Assembly: GCA_038323835.1 (NCBI GenBank)
Contig: JBBQHI010000004.1
Coordinates: 1 to 64,000 of the forward strand
Reading direction: 5' to 3'
Source: JACVRW01 sp038323835
GTDB taxonomy: Bacteria > Actinomycetota > Thermoleophilia > Solirubrobacterales > Thermoleophilaceae
DNA: 64,000 bases
This document shows positions 9,051 to 17,651 of the stretch, one piece after another; the stretch's first letter is position 1; each line of letters opens with the position of its first letter. The notes below the pieces were generated by a model. It was not told where the DNA came from and made no database searches. It saw only the letters and a list, made by a program, of their open reading frames with translations. The position numbers and the translations under genes are program-made.

Positions 9051-11210
9051 CTACTGCCCGGGGCCGCCGAGCTGCTCGTTACCGGGGCTGGCCCCGCCGC
9101 CCTGATCGGGCGTGGGTGTGGGCTGCGGCTTCACGTCGGGGGAGCCCTGCGGCGGTGAGTCGTACAGGCGCGGATCGAAGCTCTTGTGGTCGGTCTCGTT
9201 AGGCGTCTTGGTCGAGCTCTCGTCCGGCGCTTGGCCCGAGTAGTACCTGCCTCCCGAGCTCGCGCTCTTGCCGGTGGACGCGTACTTCCCGAAGAAGGGC
9301 GAGAACTGGGCCGGCTCGGTGGGCTGGGGGAAGGGCTCGCAGTCGGTGCCGTGGGCGACGATCATGTAGTCGTGCCAGATCATGGCCGGGAACGTGCCGC
9401 CGGCCACCGCGATGCCGTGCACGCTGGTCATCTCGACCAGCGCGTCCGGGTAGCCGACCCACACGGAGCTCGCGAGCTTGGGGGTGTAGCCCACGAACCA
9501 GGCGTCGTTGAACTGGTCCGTGGTGCCCGTCTTGCCGGCGGCGGGGCAGCCGATGTTGGCGGCCGTGCCCGTGCCGGCCTGCACGTTCTGCTCGAGGATC
9601 TTGGTCACCTCGTAGGCCACCCCGTCGGAGAAGGCGCGCTCCCGGTGGGGCTTGCCGAGGTCGTCCGACTTGCCATCCGGGAACTCGACGCGGGTGATCG
9701 CCTTGGGGGTGTTGCGGATGCCGCCCGAGGCGAGCGTCGCGTAGGCGTTGGCCATCTCGAGCGGGGAAACGCCCAGGCGCAGGCCTCCGAGGCCCTCCGC
9801 CGGATAGGCGTCGAGCTTGGTGGTGATGCCCATGAGCTTGGCCGTCTCGCGCACCGCCTTGGGACCGACATCCAGGACGAGCTGCGCGTACACCGTGTTG
9901 TCGGAGCGGAGCGTGGCCTGGGTGAGCGTCATCGTCCCGCCGTAGGTGCCGTCGTAGGTCTGGGGCTCCCACGGAGGCGAGCCCGGGCCGAGGTCGAGGC
10001 TCACCGGCTTCGAGGTGTAGGTGGTGCGGTTCGGGTCGATGCCCTTGCGGATGGCCGTGGTCAGCACCATCGTCTTGAACGAAGATCCGGGCTGGCGGTG
10101 GCCCTCGGCGGCCAGGTTGAAGGTGCGGTCCTTGTAGGTGCCGCTCGACGCCATTGCGCGGATGTAGCCGTTGGACGGGTCGATCGAGACGATGGCCGAC
10201 GAGGGGTCGCCGGGGTAGGGAAGCTGCCCGGCGATCGCCTTCCGGGCCTCCTCCTGGAGCGTGGGCTCGATCGTGGTGTGGACCCTCAGGCCGCCGCGGC
10301 GGAAGACGCCCACCCCGTACTTCTCGATCAGCTGCTCCTGCACGTAGTCGAAGAAGTAGGGCTCGCGCTTCTGGCTGTAGCGCGTGCCCTGCTTGAGGCC
10401 GAGGGGGCTGCGCTTGGCGGCGTCCGCCTCCCCGCTCGAGATGTAGCCGCTGTGGACCATGCGGTCGAGCACCTCGTTGCGCCGGGCCAGCGCCGCGCCG
10501 GGATTCCGGAACGGGTTGTACTCGGAGGGGGCCTGGGGGAGGCCGGCCAGGAGGGCCGACTCTCCGAGGTCGAGATCGCGGGCGTGCTTGGCGAAGAAGG
10601 TCACCGCGGCGGCCTCGACCCCGATCGCGGTGCGCCCGCCCACGGTCCCGTACGGAATGTCGTTCAGGTAGTTGTGCAGGATCCAGGTCTTGGAGCGCTG
10701 CCCCTCGAGCTCGGAAGCCAGCTTGGCCTCGCGGATCTTGCGGGTGAAGTTCCGCTTCGGGTCCTTGATGTAGAGGGCCCGAACCAGCTGCTGGGTGATC
10801 GTGGATCCACCCTGCACCGTGTCGCCGGACTCGAGGTTGCGCACTCCCGCCCGGACGATGGCGTTGTAGTCCACGCCCTTGTGGTGGTAGAAGCGCTCGT
10901 CCTCGATGGCCACGGTGGCACGCCGCAGCCCCACGGGAATGTCGCGCCAGGGGATCACCTGGCGCACGATGTCCGACGACACGAAGCCCAGGCGGGAGCC
11001 GTCCGAGGCGTAGATCACCGAGGTCTCGCCCTTGTCCACGGGCTTGAGCTCCTTCAGGTCCGGAGCGGTGGCCGCGATGGCCAGCACGTACCCGGCCAGC
11101 GACATCACGCCGATGGCGGATGTGATGGCGAGCACACCGACCGCGAGCATCAACTTGCTGTGCCCGCCGCGGCGCCTGCGCCTCCTCGACTGTCGCTGGC
11201 GATGACTCAT
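9051..11210 (-). CDS. Bifunctional class A penicillin-binding protein (PBP1)
   Basis: 719 aa. An Arg-rich cytoplasmic stub (SHRQRQSRRRRRRGG) precedes one transmembrane helix (~20-42). The GT51 transglycosylase has the catalytic block ATVAIEDERFYHHKGVD, then GGSTITQQLVRALY and KIREAKLASELE. The transpeptidase carries the SxxK box (GSSFKT), SxN box (RSDNTVYAQ) and KTG box (AGKTGTTDQFNDAWFVGYTP). It ends in a Pro/Gly/Ser-rich tail. It polymerises and cross-links peptidoglycan at the outer membrane face. ATG 11210 was chosen over the GTG/ATG starts upstream because it directly precedes the basic stub and a longer start would approach the mscS stop. Confidence 0.95.
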   Translation of the reverse strand: MSHRQRQSRRRRRRGGHSKLMLAVGVLAITSAIGVMSLAGYVLAIAATAPDLKELKPVDKGETSVIYASDGSRLGFVSSDIVRQVIPWRDIPVGLRRATVAIEDERFYHHKGVDYNAIVRAGVRNLESGDTVQGGSTITQQLVRALYIKDPKRNFTRKIREAKLASELEGQRSKTWILHNYLNDIPYGTVGGRTAIGVEAAAVTFFAKHARDLDLGESALLAGLPQAPSEYNPFRNPGAALARRNEVLDRMVHSGYISSGEADAAKRSPLGLKQGTRYSQKREPYFFDYVQEQLIEKYGVGVFRRGGLRVHTTIEPTLQEEARKAIAGQLPYPGDPSSAIVSIDPSNGYIRAMASSGTYKDRTFNLAAEGHRQPGSSFKTMVLTTAIRKGIDPNRTTYTSKPVSLDLGPGSPPWEPQTYDGTYGGTMTLTQATLRSDNTVYAQLVLDVGPKAVRETAKLMGITTKLDAYPAEGLGGLRLGVSPLEMANAYATLASGGIRNTPKAITRVEFPDGKSDDLGKPHRERAFSDGVAYEVTKILEQNVQAGTGTAANIGCPAAGKTGTTDQFNDAWFVGYTPKLASSVWVGYPDALVEMTSVHGIAVAGGTFPAMIWHDYMIVAHGTDCEPFPQPTEPAQFSPFFGKYASTGKSASSGGRYYSGQAPDESSTKTPNETDHKSFDPRLYDSPPQGSPDVKPQPTPTPDQGGGASPGNEQLGGPGQ

Positions 11211-11235
11211 GACGATTGTGGAGCGCCCGGAACGC

Positions 11236-12033
11236 TCAGGAGGCCTCTGCCGAGGATAGACCGTGCTCACGGAGGCGGCGCAGCCATCGGCGCCGGATTT
11301 CGGCAGCCTGCGGACCGCGCTCCCGGGGGCCGGCGGCCCAGGTGGTGGCGCTCAGGCGCACGCCGTCCCGCTCGGCTGCGGCCACGCTCGCCGTGATCCC
11401 CTCGTCCTCGGCCTCGATCAGCTCGATCGCGCGGTCCGCGTCGGCGTCCGGGCGGATCCACACCGACACCTCGATCTGCATGCGCGGATCCACCACCGTG
11501 TGGTTCTTGATCGATCCCTGGGCCAGGCGCTCGTTGGGCACCACCAGGCGGGTCCCGTCGTCGAGGCGTAGGTAGGTGTAGGTGAGCTTCACGTCCTCCA
11601 CCTCGCCCGTCTGGTCCTCGAAGGTCACGAGATCGCCGATCCGGATCGGCTGGGTGATCGCCAGCATGATCCCGGCCACCGCGTTGGCCAGCGTGGCCCG
11701 GGCGGCGAAGCCCACCACGAGGCCGAGCACGGCCGAGGAGGCGAGGATCGCCGTGGCCAGACGCCGCGCTCCCTCGAACTGGGACAGTCCCATGGCCAGC
11801 CCGAGCACGATGATCCCGGCGAACACCAGCCGCCGCACCAGGCGCAGGCGCGTGGTGGCCACGGGGGAGAGCTCGCCGCCGGCCACGGCCACGCTGATGC
11901 TGCGCCCGCGGCGGGAGAGAGCGCGGTCCACCAGCCGTGCCGCGAGCAGCGCCAGCGCCACGGTCAGCACCGCGTAGATCTGCTCCTTGTGCTCCTCGAG
12001 GAAGGAGGCGCTGTAGAAATCGGTGACCGGCAT
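11236..12033 (-). CDS. MscS-family mechanosensitive ion channel
   Basis: 265 aa. Helices lie at ~15-33, ~62-80 and the pore-lining TM3 at ~85-110, with the Ala/Gly-rich pattern AILASSAVLGLVVGFAARATLANAVAGIMLA characteristic of MscS. The beta domain follows: ITQPIRIGDLVTFEDQTGEVEDVKLTYTYLRLDDGTRLVVPNERL. These channels release solutes on hypo-osmotic shock. The ATG at 12033 shares the tetranucleotide CATG with the ATG of the divergent mannosyltransferase (12032), so at least one of the two genes may start further inside. Confidence 0.9.
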   Translation of the reverse strand: MPVTDFYSASFLEEHKEQIYAVLTVALALLAARLVDRALSRRGRSISVAVAGGELSPVATTRLRLVRRLVFAGIIVLGLAMGLSQFEGARRLATAILASSAVLGLVVGFAARATLANAVAGIMLAITQPIRIGDLVTFEDQTGEVEDVKLTYTYLRLDDGTRLVVPNERLAQGSIKNHTVVDPRMQIEVSVWIRPDADADRAIELIEAEDEGITASVAAAERDGVRLSATTWAAGPRERGPQAAEIRRRWLRRLREHGLSSAEAS

Positions 12034-13300
12034 GGCGTTCGAGGCTACCCCCGCGCCGGCACGGCCGGCCGCCGCTGACAGCGGCTCCGAGGCCCTGCGA
12101 GCGGCATGGCGAGTGCTCGCCGCCACCCGCGGCGCGGTGCTCCTCGTGGCCATCTTCGCCGCGCTCTCCTTCGGCCCTGCGAGCGGCGGCCTGGCGGCCG
12201 AGAACGCCCAGAAGTTCGACGAGCCGGCCCTGACGCACCCGCTGGGCGCCGCGGCCGACGTGCTCTTCTCCCCGCTGGCCCGCTGGGATTCCGTCTGGTA
12301 CCTCCGCGTTGCCCGCTCGGGGTACGCGGAGAGCGACGTGCGCGCCGCCTTCTTCCCGCTCTATCCGCTGCTGGTGCGGGGCCTGGGGGAGCTTGGAGGC
12401 GGATCGGACGGGGCGCTGCTCCTGGCCGCCTACGCCATCTCGCTGGCCGCCTTCCTCGGCGCGCTCACGCTCCTATATCGCCTGGCCGCATTGGAGCTGG
12501 GCCGCCCGCTCGCCGCGCCCACGCTCGCGCTGCTCGCCGTGTTTCCCGGCGCCCTCTACTACGGCGCTCCCTACTCGGAGAGCCTCTTCCTGCTCCTGTC
12601 GGTGGCCGCCTTCTACGGAGCCCGCACCGGGAACTGGGCCCTGGCCGGCGCGTCCGCCGCGGGCGCCGCGGCCACGCGCAGTGCCGGGATCGTGTTGCTG
12701 CTGCCGCTCGCGCTCTGGTGGTGGACGTCGGGCCCGCGCCGGGGCCGGGACGCGGCGTGGCTGCTCCTCGTGCCGCTCGGCACGGCCGCTTACGCCGGCT
12801 ATCTGGGGCTGGCGGAGGGCGACGCGCTGCGCTTTCTCAACGTGCAGGAGGCGTGGTCACGGCATTTCGCCGGGCCCTTCGTGGGCGCCTGGGACGGCCT
12901 TCGGGCCGCGGTGGACGGCGTGCGCCAGCTCGCGTCCGGGCAGCGCGCCCATGTGTACTTCGAGCAGGCGGGGGGCGACCCGTACCGGGTGGCCGCGCTC
13001 AACATCCTCCTGTTCGGCTTCCTCGTGTTCGCGGTGGTCGCGGTCGTGGGGGTGTGGCGGCGCCTTCCGCGCCCATACGCGGCCTACGTGGTGGCGGCGC
13101 TGGCCCTCCCGCTCAGCTTCCCGGTCGAGCCGCAGCCGCTGATGTCGCTGCCACGATTCGTCGCCGTGCTCTTCCCGGTCTTCATGTGGCTCGCCCTCGT
13201 GTGCGAGGAGCGCCGGCTCACCGAGCGGGCGCTGGTGGTCTCGGCCATCGGCCTCGGCCTCTTCACCGCTCAGTACGCCACTTGGCACTTCATCGCGTGA
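12032..13300 (+). CDS. PIG-V-like GT-C mannosyltransferase, integral membrane
   Basis: 422 aa with about ten hydrophobic helices. PIG-V family features are FSPLARWDSVWYLRVARSGY (the luminal-type Asp-containing loop), AFFPLYPLLVRGL, GALYYGAPYSESLFLLLSVAAFYGA and AAATRSAGIVLLLPL. GT-C enzymes transfer sugars from polyprenyl-phosphate donors outside the membrane; the acceptor here is unknown. The stop overlaps the GTG of the HAD gene (GTGA, 13297-13300), so these are co-transcribed. The exact start is uncertain because its ATG overlaps the mscS ATG on the other strand. Confidence 0.82.
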   Translation: MAFEATPAPARPAAADSGSEALRAAWRVLAATRGAVLLVAIFAALSFGPASGGLAAENAQKFDEPALTHPLGAAADVLFSPLARWDSVWYLRVARSGYAESDVRAAFFPLYPLLVRGLGELGGGSDGALLLAAYAISLAAFLGALTLLYRLAALELGRPLAAPTLALLAVFPGALYYGAPYSESLFLLLSVAAFYGARTGNWALAGASAAGAAATRSAGIVLLLPLALWWWTSGPRRGRDAAWLLLVPLGTAAYAGYLGLAEGDALRFLNVQEAWSRHFAGPFVGAWDGLRAAVDGVRQLASGQRAHVYFEQAGGDPYRVAALNILLFGFLVFAVVAVVGVWRRLPRPYAAYVVAALALPLSFPVEPQPLMSLPRFVAVLFPVFMWLALVCEERRLTERALVVSAIGLGLFTAQYATWHFIA

Positions 13301-13965
13301 GCCGGCGCGCCGTGCTGCTGGACGCCCTCGGCACGCTGGTGGAGCTTCAGCCCCCCGCTCCGCGGCTGCGGGCGACGCTCCGGGAGGCCGGCTTCGAGGT
13401 GGACGAGGAGCAGGCCGCCGCGGGCTTCGGCGCCGAGATCGCCTACTACCTCGAGCACCACCTCGACGGCGCGGACGCGGCCTCGCTCCACGACCTGCGC
13501 GACCGCTGCGCCGAGGCGCTCCGCTCCGGGCTCGACCTCCCCGGCCTCGACCACGCGACCGCCCGGGAGGCGATGCTGGCCTCGCTCGAGTTCCGCCTCT
13601 TCCCGGATGTGGCCGGTGCTCTTGAGGAGCTGCGCGGGGCCGGGTGCACACTCGTGGTGGTGAGCAACTGGGACTGCTCGCTTCCCGACTGGCTGGCCCC
13701 CACCGGTGTGCTGCGTCTCCTCGACGGCGTGGTGTCCTCGGCCGAGGTGGGCGCCGCCAAGCCCGATCCTGCCCCCTTCCGGCGCGGCCTGGAGCTGGCC
13801 GGCGTGGAGGCGGCCGCCGCGCTCCACGTGGGCGACTCGCCTGTGAACGACGTGGAGGGCGCCCGGGCGGCCGGTGTCCGGGCGGTGCTCCTGGCGCGGG
13901 ACGCCGCCCCGCCCCCGGGCGTGGAATCGGTGGCCTCTCTCGCCGAGGTCGCCTCCCTACTCTGA
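13297..13965 (+). CDS. HAD-superfamily hydrolase
   Basis: 222 aa. HAD motif I is degenerate at its second Asp: RAVLLDALGTLVEL (D-A-L-G-T-L, common in HAD subfamily IA). The cap domain covers ~20-95. Motif II is VVVSNWDCS, motif III Lys is in VGAAKPDPAPF and motif IV is HVGDSPVNDVEGARAAG. The fold hydrolyses small phosphorylated or halogenated metabolites; the substrate is unknown. It starts at a GTG overlapping the mannosyltransferase stop and abuts the CPBP protease gene directly (TGA then ATG), indicating an operon of three. Confidence 0.88.
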   Translation: MSRRAVLLDALGTLVELQPPAPRLRATLREAGFEVDEEQAAAGFGAEIAYYLEHHLDGADAASLHDLRDRCAEALRSGLDLPGLDHATAREAMLASLEFRLFPDVAGALEELRGAGCTLVVVSNWDCSLPDWLAPTGVLRLLDGVVSSAEVGAAKPDPAPFRRGLELAGVEAAAALHVGDSPVNDVEGARAAGVRAVLLARDAAPPPGVESVASLAEVASLL

Positions 13966-14838
13966 ATGGCGATGGAAGCCGCAACCGCCGTCTCGCCGCC
14001 CGACCCCCCCGAGCTCCCGGAGGGGGCGGCGCCTCGCTGGCCGCCTTGGTACGCGGGCGTCGGCTTCCTGGTGGCGCTCACCGCGACGCTGGTGGCGGTG
14101 GGCATCGTGGCCGCGGTGCTCGGGGTGAGCACCGACGAGGAGGACGCCACCTTCACGGCCGTCGCCACCGTGGCGCAGAGCGCGATCTTCATCGGCACGG
14201 CGCTGGCGTTCGCCTCGCTCACCCGCAAGCCGAAGGCGTGGCATTTCGGCCTGCGGCGGACACCCCTGTGGCGCGCGGTGGGGTGGGCGGCGCTCGGGCT
14301 CTTCGTCTTCTACCTGACAGCGGCGATCTACTCCGTGATCGTCCACCCCGATGCCAAGCAGACGGTGGCCCAGGACCTGGGGAGCGACCAGGGCACCTTC
14401 GGGCTGATCGCCGCCGGGTTCATCATCATCTGCGTGGCCCCGGCGGCCGAGGAGTTCTTCTTCCGTGGGTTCTTCTTCCGGGCGCTGCGCTCCCGCTACT
14501 CGGTGCTGGCCGCCGCGGCGCTCGACGGCGGGCTCTTCGGGCTGATCCACTTCGACTTCTCGGGCACGGACGCGCTCCTGATCCTCCCGCCGCTCGCCCT
14601 GCTCGGCTTCATCTTCTGCCTGGTCTACGAGAAGACGGGCTCGATCTTCCCGGTGATCGCCATGCACGCGTTCAACAATGCGATCGCCTTCGGGGCGCAG
14701 GCCGACGGGTGGGAGGTATCCGTGTTTCTCGGGCCGCTCATGCTGGTTGCGGTCCTCGTCGCCGCACGCTTCGTGCCCGACGCGCCGGCGCTGCGCGGGA
14801 ACGTGGCCCGGCCTCTCCGGGCTGTGCGCGTGCCATAG
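13966..14838 (+). CDS. CPBP-family intramembrane metalloprotease (Abi/CAAX type)
   Basis: 290 aa, about eight helices. The three family motifs are present: CVAPAAEEFFFRGFFFRAL (EExxxR), GLIHFD (FxxxH type) and VIAMHAFNNAI (HxxxN/B). These Glu/His residues form the intramembrane active site. Bacterial members are linked to protein maturation or bacteriocin self-protection; the substrate here is unknown. The ATG follows the HAD stop with no spacer. A second ATG two codons later is an alternative start. Confidence 0.9.
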   Translation: MAMEAATAVSPPDPPELPEGAAPRWPPWYAGVGFLVALTATLVAVGIVAAVLGVSTDEEDATFTAVATVAQSAIFIGTALAFASLTRKPKAWHFGLRRTPLWRAVGWAALGLFVFYLTAAIYSVIVHPDAKQTVAQDLGSDQGTFGLIAAGFIIICVAPAAEEFFFRGFFFRALRSRYSVLAAAALDGGLFGLIHFDFSGTDALLILPPLALLGFIFCLVYEKTGSIFPVIAMHAFNNAIAFGAQADGWEVSVFLGPLMLVAVLVAARFVPDAPALRGNVARPLRAVRVP

Positions 14839-14849
14839 TTCCCGCCTCG

Positions 14850-15845
14850 ATGAGGATGCGACTGGCTCTCCCGCTGTTCGCGGCCGCGCTCGCCGTTCCC
14901 TCGGCGGCGGCCGCCCAGACCCCGCCGGTGCCCCCGGTTCCGGTGGTGCCCCCACCCGCCCCGGCGGCGGCCGGCGGTTCGGCCGGCTTCGCCCTGTCGG
15001 GCGGCGTGGCCACCAAGAAGGCGCGCTACTACTCCCCGGGCCAGGTGGTGGTGATCAAGGGCCGGGTCAAGCCGTACGTGGCCGGCCAGGTCGTGGCCCT
15101 GAGGGTCATCCGCAAGGGCAAGCAGAGCAAGAAGATCCGCCGCAGGGTCGGCGCCCGGGGCGTGTTCGTCTTCCGCGTGCAGGTGGGCAACCCGGGCACG
15201 CTGCGGTTCGTGGTCCGCCACGCGGCCACACCGACCCAGGTGGCCTTTCGGGCCAAGGACCGCAAGGTCCAGGTGGTTGCGTGGAGCGCCGGCGAGGGCT
15301 CGAAGGGCGCGCACGTGCTGCTGCTCCAGCGCCAGCTCCTCTCGCTCGGCTTCGCCACTCCCGTCACGGGCTACTTCGACTCGGCCACCGCTCGCGCGGT
15401 CACCGCGTTCCGCAAGACCAACGAGTTGGGCACCACGGGCTACGCCGACGGCACGGTGTACGGGAAGCTCCTGCGCGGCCGGGGCGCCTTCAAGCTCGTG
15501 CATCCCACGGCGGGCAAGAACGGCAAGCACGTGGAGTTCGACTGGTCACGCCAGGTGCTCGTCCTGGCTCAGAAGGGCCGCGTCTACCGCGTGTACCACG
15601 CGTCGTCGGGCAAGCCCTCGACGCCCACGGTCTTCGGCGCGTTCAAGTTCTATCTGAAGACTCCCGGCACGAACTCACACGGGATGGTCGACTCGAACTA
15701 CTTCATCGGCGGCTATGCGATCCACGGATACGTGGACGTGCCGAACTACGCGGCCAGCCACGGCTGCCTGCGGGTGCCGATCCCCAACGCGCGCCAGATC
15801 TACGATTGGGTCGACATCGGCGACCCAATTTTCGTATATCGGTAA
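14850..15845 (+). CDS. Secreted L,D-transpeptidase (YkuD) with peptidoglycan-binding domain
   Basis: 331 aa. Signal peptide ~1-22 (cleavage near SAAAAQT) is followed by a Pro-rich spacer, a beta-rich segment (~50-145) and a PG_binding_1 domain (~150-205: GAHVLLLQRQLLSLGF ... YFDSATARAVTAFRKTN). The YkuD catalytic domain follows (~220-331) with AIHGYVDVPNYAASHGCLRVPIPNA, including the nucleophile in S-H-G-C-L-R. It makes 3-3 (L,D) cross-links or attaches proteins to peptidoglycan outside the cell. The gene starts 11 bp after the CPBP protease and ends just before the hairpin repeat at 15863. Confidence 0.93.
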   Translation: MRMRLALPLFAAALAVPSAAAAQTPPVPPVPVVPPPAPAAAGGSAGFALSGGVATKKARYYSPGQVVVIKGRVKPYVAGQVVALRVIRKGKQSKKIRRRVGARGVFVFRVQVGNPGTLRFVVRHAATPTQVAFRAKDRKVQVVAWSAGEGSKGAHVLLLQRQLLSLGFATPVTGYFDSATARAVTAFRKTNELGTTGYADGTVYGKLLRGRGAFKLVHPTAGKNGKHVEFDWSRQVLVLAQKGRVYRVYHASSGKPSTPTVFGAFKFYLKTPGTNSHGMVDSNYFIGGYAIHGYVDVPNYAASHGCLRVPIPNARQIYDWVDIGDPIFVYR

Positions 15846-15862
15846 AACCTGGCTGCGGTGCT

Positions 15863-15883
15863 CGCCCGATCACCGATCGGGCG
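15863..15883. repeat. Hairpin repeat copy 2 (bidirectional terminator-like)
   Basis: CGCCCGATC, loop acc, GATCGGGCG: perfect 9-bp arms. It lies between the convergent 3' ends of the L,D-transpeptidase gene and the small membrane protein gene. The left flank ggtgctc and right flank gcgctcc match the other copies. Confidence 0.7.
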
Positions 15884-15910
15884 GCGCTCCTAGCCTCGGC
15901 CTCTGCGGGC

Positions 15911-16318
15911 CTAGGCCGCGCGCCAGTCGCCGCTCGTGCGGCGCTGCTTCGGCATCATGTTGGCCAGCATCCCGAGGCCGCCGCCGTAGATCAGCAGGGC
16001 GAGGAGCGACGGGATTCCGTGGTTCACCCACGCGTTGTCCGAGTCGATGATGCCCGCGAACGGCGCCAGCAGCACGTCGTTCACGTCGTCGATCGCCTCG
16101 CGCACATCCCCGTGCTGCTGCTCGCGCACCCGCTCGAGCGTGGGGGAGGGGCTGGGGTCGTTGATGGTCACGCCCTTGTTCTGGGTGTTCAGGTCGCGAT
16201 CGAGCGCGTTCTGCTGCGTCTTCGACCCGCGCTGCATCTCGTCGACCGCAAACGCGAAGAAGCCGACGACCACGAACACGGACACGACGATGGCGATCCA
16301 GCGGATTAGTGCCCCCAT
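15911..16318 (-). CDS. Small two-helix membrane protein of unknown function
   Basis: 135 aa. The N-terminal helix (~5-25, ALIRWIAIVVSVFVVVGFFAFAV) and C-terminal helix (~100-120, IPSLLALLIYGGGLGMLANMM) flank a charged extracytoplasmic-length region rich in Asp/Gln. The ATG at 16318 puts the first helix at the N-terminus, so the longer in-frame extension to 16453 was rejected. Its start is 61 bp from the divergent pyrE. No family function is recognised. Confidence 0.65.
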   Translation of the reverse strand: MGALIRWIAIVVSVFVVVGFFAFAVDEMQRGSKTQQNALDRDLNTQNKGVTINDPSPSPTLERVREQQHGDVREAIDDVNDVLLAPFAGIIDSDNAWVNHGIPSLLALLIYGGGLGMLANMMPKQRRTSGDWRAA

Positions 16319-16379
16319 CTCGGGACTACCATCGGCAGCCGCGTGCAGAACCTGACCCCCGCACTCGAGCGTTCTACCG

Positions 16380-16934
16380 ATGTCTGACGCCCGGGACCGG
16401 CTCGTGGCTGAGCTGCGGGAGCACGCGCTGGTGATCGGCGAGGTGACACTCACCAGCGGCCGTACGGCGCAGTACTACGTGGACGCGAAGCGGGCGATCC
16501 TCCGCCCGGCGGGCTTCCTCGCGCTGGGCGAGCTGGTGGCCGCGGAGGCGGCCCGGACCGGGGCCACCGCCGTGGGAGGCCTCACGATGGGCGCGGACCC
16601 GGTGGCCTGCTCCGCCCTGGCCGCGGGCGCGGAGGTGAAGGCCTTCTTCGTGCGCAAGGAGCGCAAGGAGCACGGCCTCCAGCGCTGGATCGAGGGCCCG
16701 CCCCTGGACGACGCGGAGAGCTGCCTGATCGTGGAGGACGTGGTGACCACCGGGGGCTCGACGGTGAAGGCGATCGAGCGCGTGCGCGAGGAGGGCCTCC
16801 GGATCGCCGGTGTCGTGAGCGTGCTGGACCGCCTTGCGGGCGGCGGCGAGGCCATCCAGGCCGCCTCCGGCGGGGCCCCGTACCTGCCGCTCACCACCAT
16901 CGACGACGTGTATCCGGAGCGCGAAGACCGCTAG
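16380..16934 (+). CDS. pyrE: Orotate phosphoribosyltransferase PyrE
   Basis: 184 aa. It has the type I phosphoribosyltransferase fold: LTSGRTAQYYVDAKRAIL near the N-terminus (orotate-binding hood), VGGLTMGADPVACSALAAG, the flexible-loop lysines in FFVRKERKEHGLQRWIEG, and the PRPP loop CLIVEDVVTTGGSTVKAIE. It converts orotate plus PRPP to OMP in de novo pyrimidine synthesis. It stands alone here, divergent from the small membrane protein. Confidence 0.95.
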   Translation: MSDARDRLVAELREHALVIGEVTLTSGRTAQYYVDAKRAILRPAGFLALGELVAAEAARTGATAVGGLTMGADPVACSALAAGAEVKAFFVRKERKEHGLQRWIEGPPLDDAESCLIVEDVVTTGGSTVKAIERVREEGLRIAGVVSVLDRLAGGGEAIQAASGGAPYLPLTTIDDVYPEREDR

Positions 16935-17096
16935 AACGCTCTGAGCGGGAGGATCGCCGGGCGCGATAGTGCAACTTCGCTCGCGCCCGAGGCCCCGGGC
17001 CGGTCCTCCGGGACCAAGCGCACAACTAGTCGGACCAAAGCTCCCGCGATCTCGGGCAGCGCTGAGCGACGCGAGGGGGCTGTCGATGCGAAGTGC

Positions 17097-17651
17097 ATGC
17101 CTTCCCGTTGGACGTTTTTCCTCGCTCTTGTCCTTTCGATCGCCGCCTCCTGCGCCGTCGCAGGCTCCGCGATGGCCAGCTCATGCGGCTTCGGGCGCCT
17201 CCGCGCCGACCAGGCCACGCCCAAGAAGCTGCGCCTGGCCACGCTCTGCCTGCTGAACCGGGAACGCCGCCACCACGGGCTCGATCGGCTCACCGTGAAC
17301 CCGCGCCTGCGCCTGGCCGCGCACCGGCACGCGGACGACATGGTCACGCGGCGCTACTTCGCCCACGTCTCGAGCGGAGGCTCCCAGCCCTCAGACCGCA
17401 TGCGCGCCGCCGGCTACATGGGCAGCGCCCATCATTGGCTGGTGGGCGAGAACCTGGTGTGGGGGGCCGGGGCACTCTCCACGCCGGTCGACCGGGTGCG
17501 TGCGCTCATGCACAGCCCGCCGCACCGCGAGAACATGCTGCGGCGGGGCTTCCGTGAGGTCGGCGTCTGGGTGGACCCGCGCGCTCCGGTGCACGCCGCC
17601 TACGGAAGCGGCGCCACCTACGTGCTCAACTTCGGCGCCGCGGACGGCTAG
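17097..17651 (+). CDS. Secreted CAP/SCP-domain protein
   Basis: 184 aa. Signal peptide ~1-27 ends near AMASS. The CAP domain has LCLLNRERRHHGLDRLTVNPRLRLAAHRHADDMVTRRYFAHVSSGG, then HHWLVGENLVWGAG and MHSPPHRENMLRRGFREVGVWVD. These contain the conserved His/Glu pairs of the CAP cavity (H-A-D-D, G-E-N-L, H-S-P-x-H-R). Bacterial members are exported and of mostly unknown role. The 162-bp leader (16935-17096) holds a ggtcc-tccg-ggacc hairpin but no riboswitch that I could confirm. Confidence 0.88.
   Translation: MPSRWTFFLALVLSIAASCAVAGSAMASSCGFGRLRADQATPKKLRLATLCLLNRERRHHGLDRLTVNPRLRLAAHRHADDMVTRRYFAHVSSGGSQPSDRMRAAGYMGSAHHWLVGENLVWGAGALSTPVDRVRALMHSPPHRENMLRRGFREVGVWVDPRAPVHAAYGSGATYVLNFGAADG

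Noticed and set aside
9186..11396. 736-codon plus-strand open frame
   Set aside because: Antisense shadow of the penicillin-binding protein; high-GC DNA commonly gives such long empty frames.
16935..17096. Possible riboswitch (c-di-AMP type) before the CAP-domain gene
   Set aside because: A tccg-loop hairpin is present, but the conserved blocks of the ydaO-type riboswitch could not be found.
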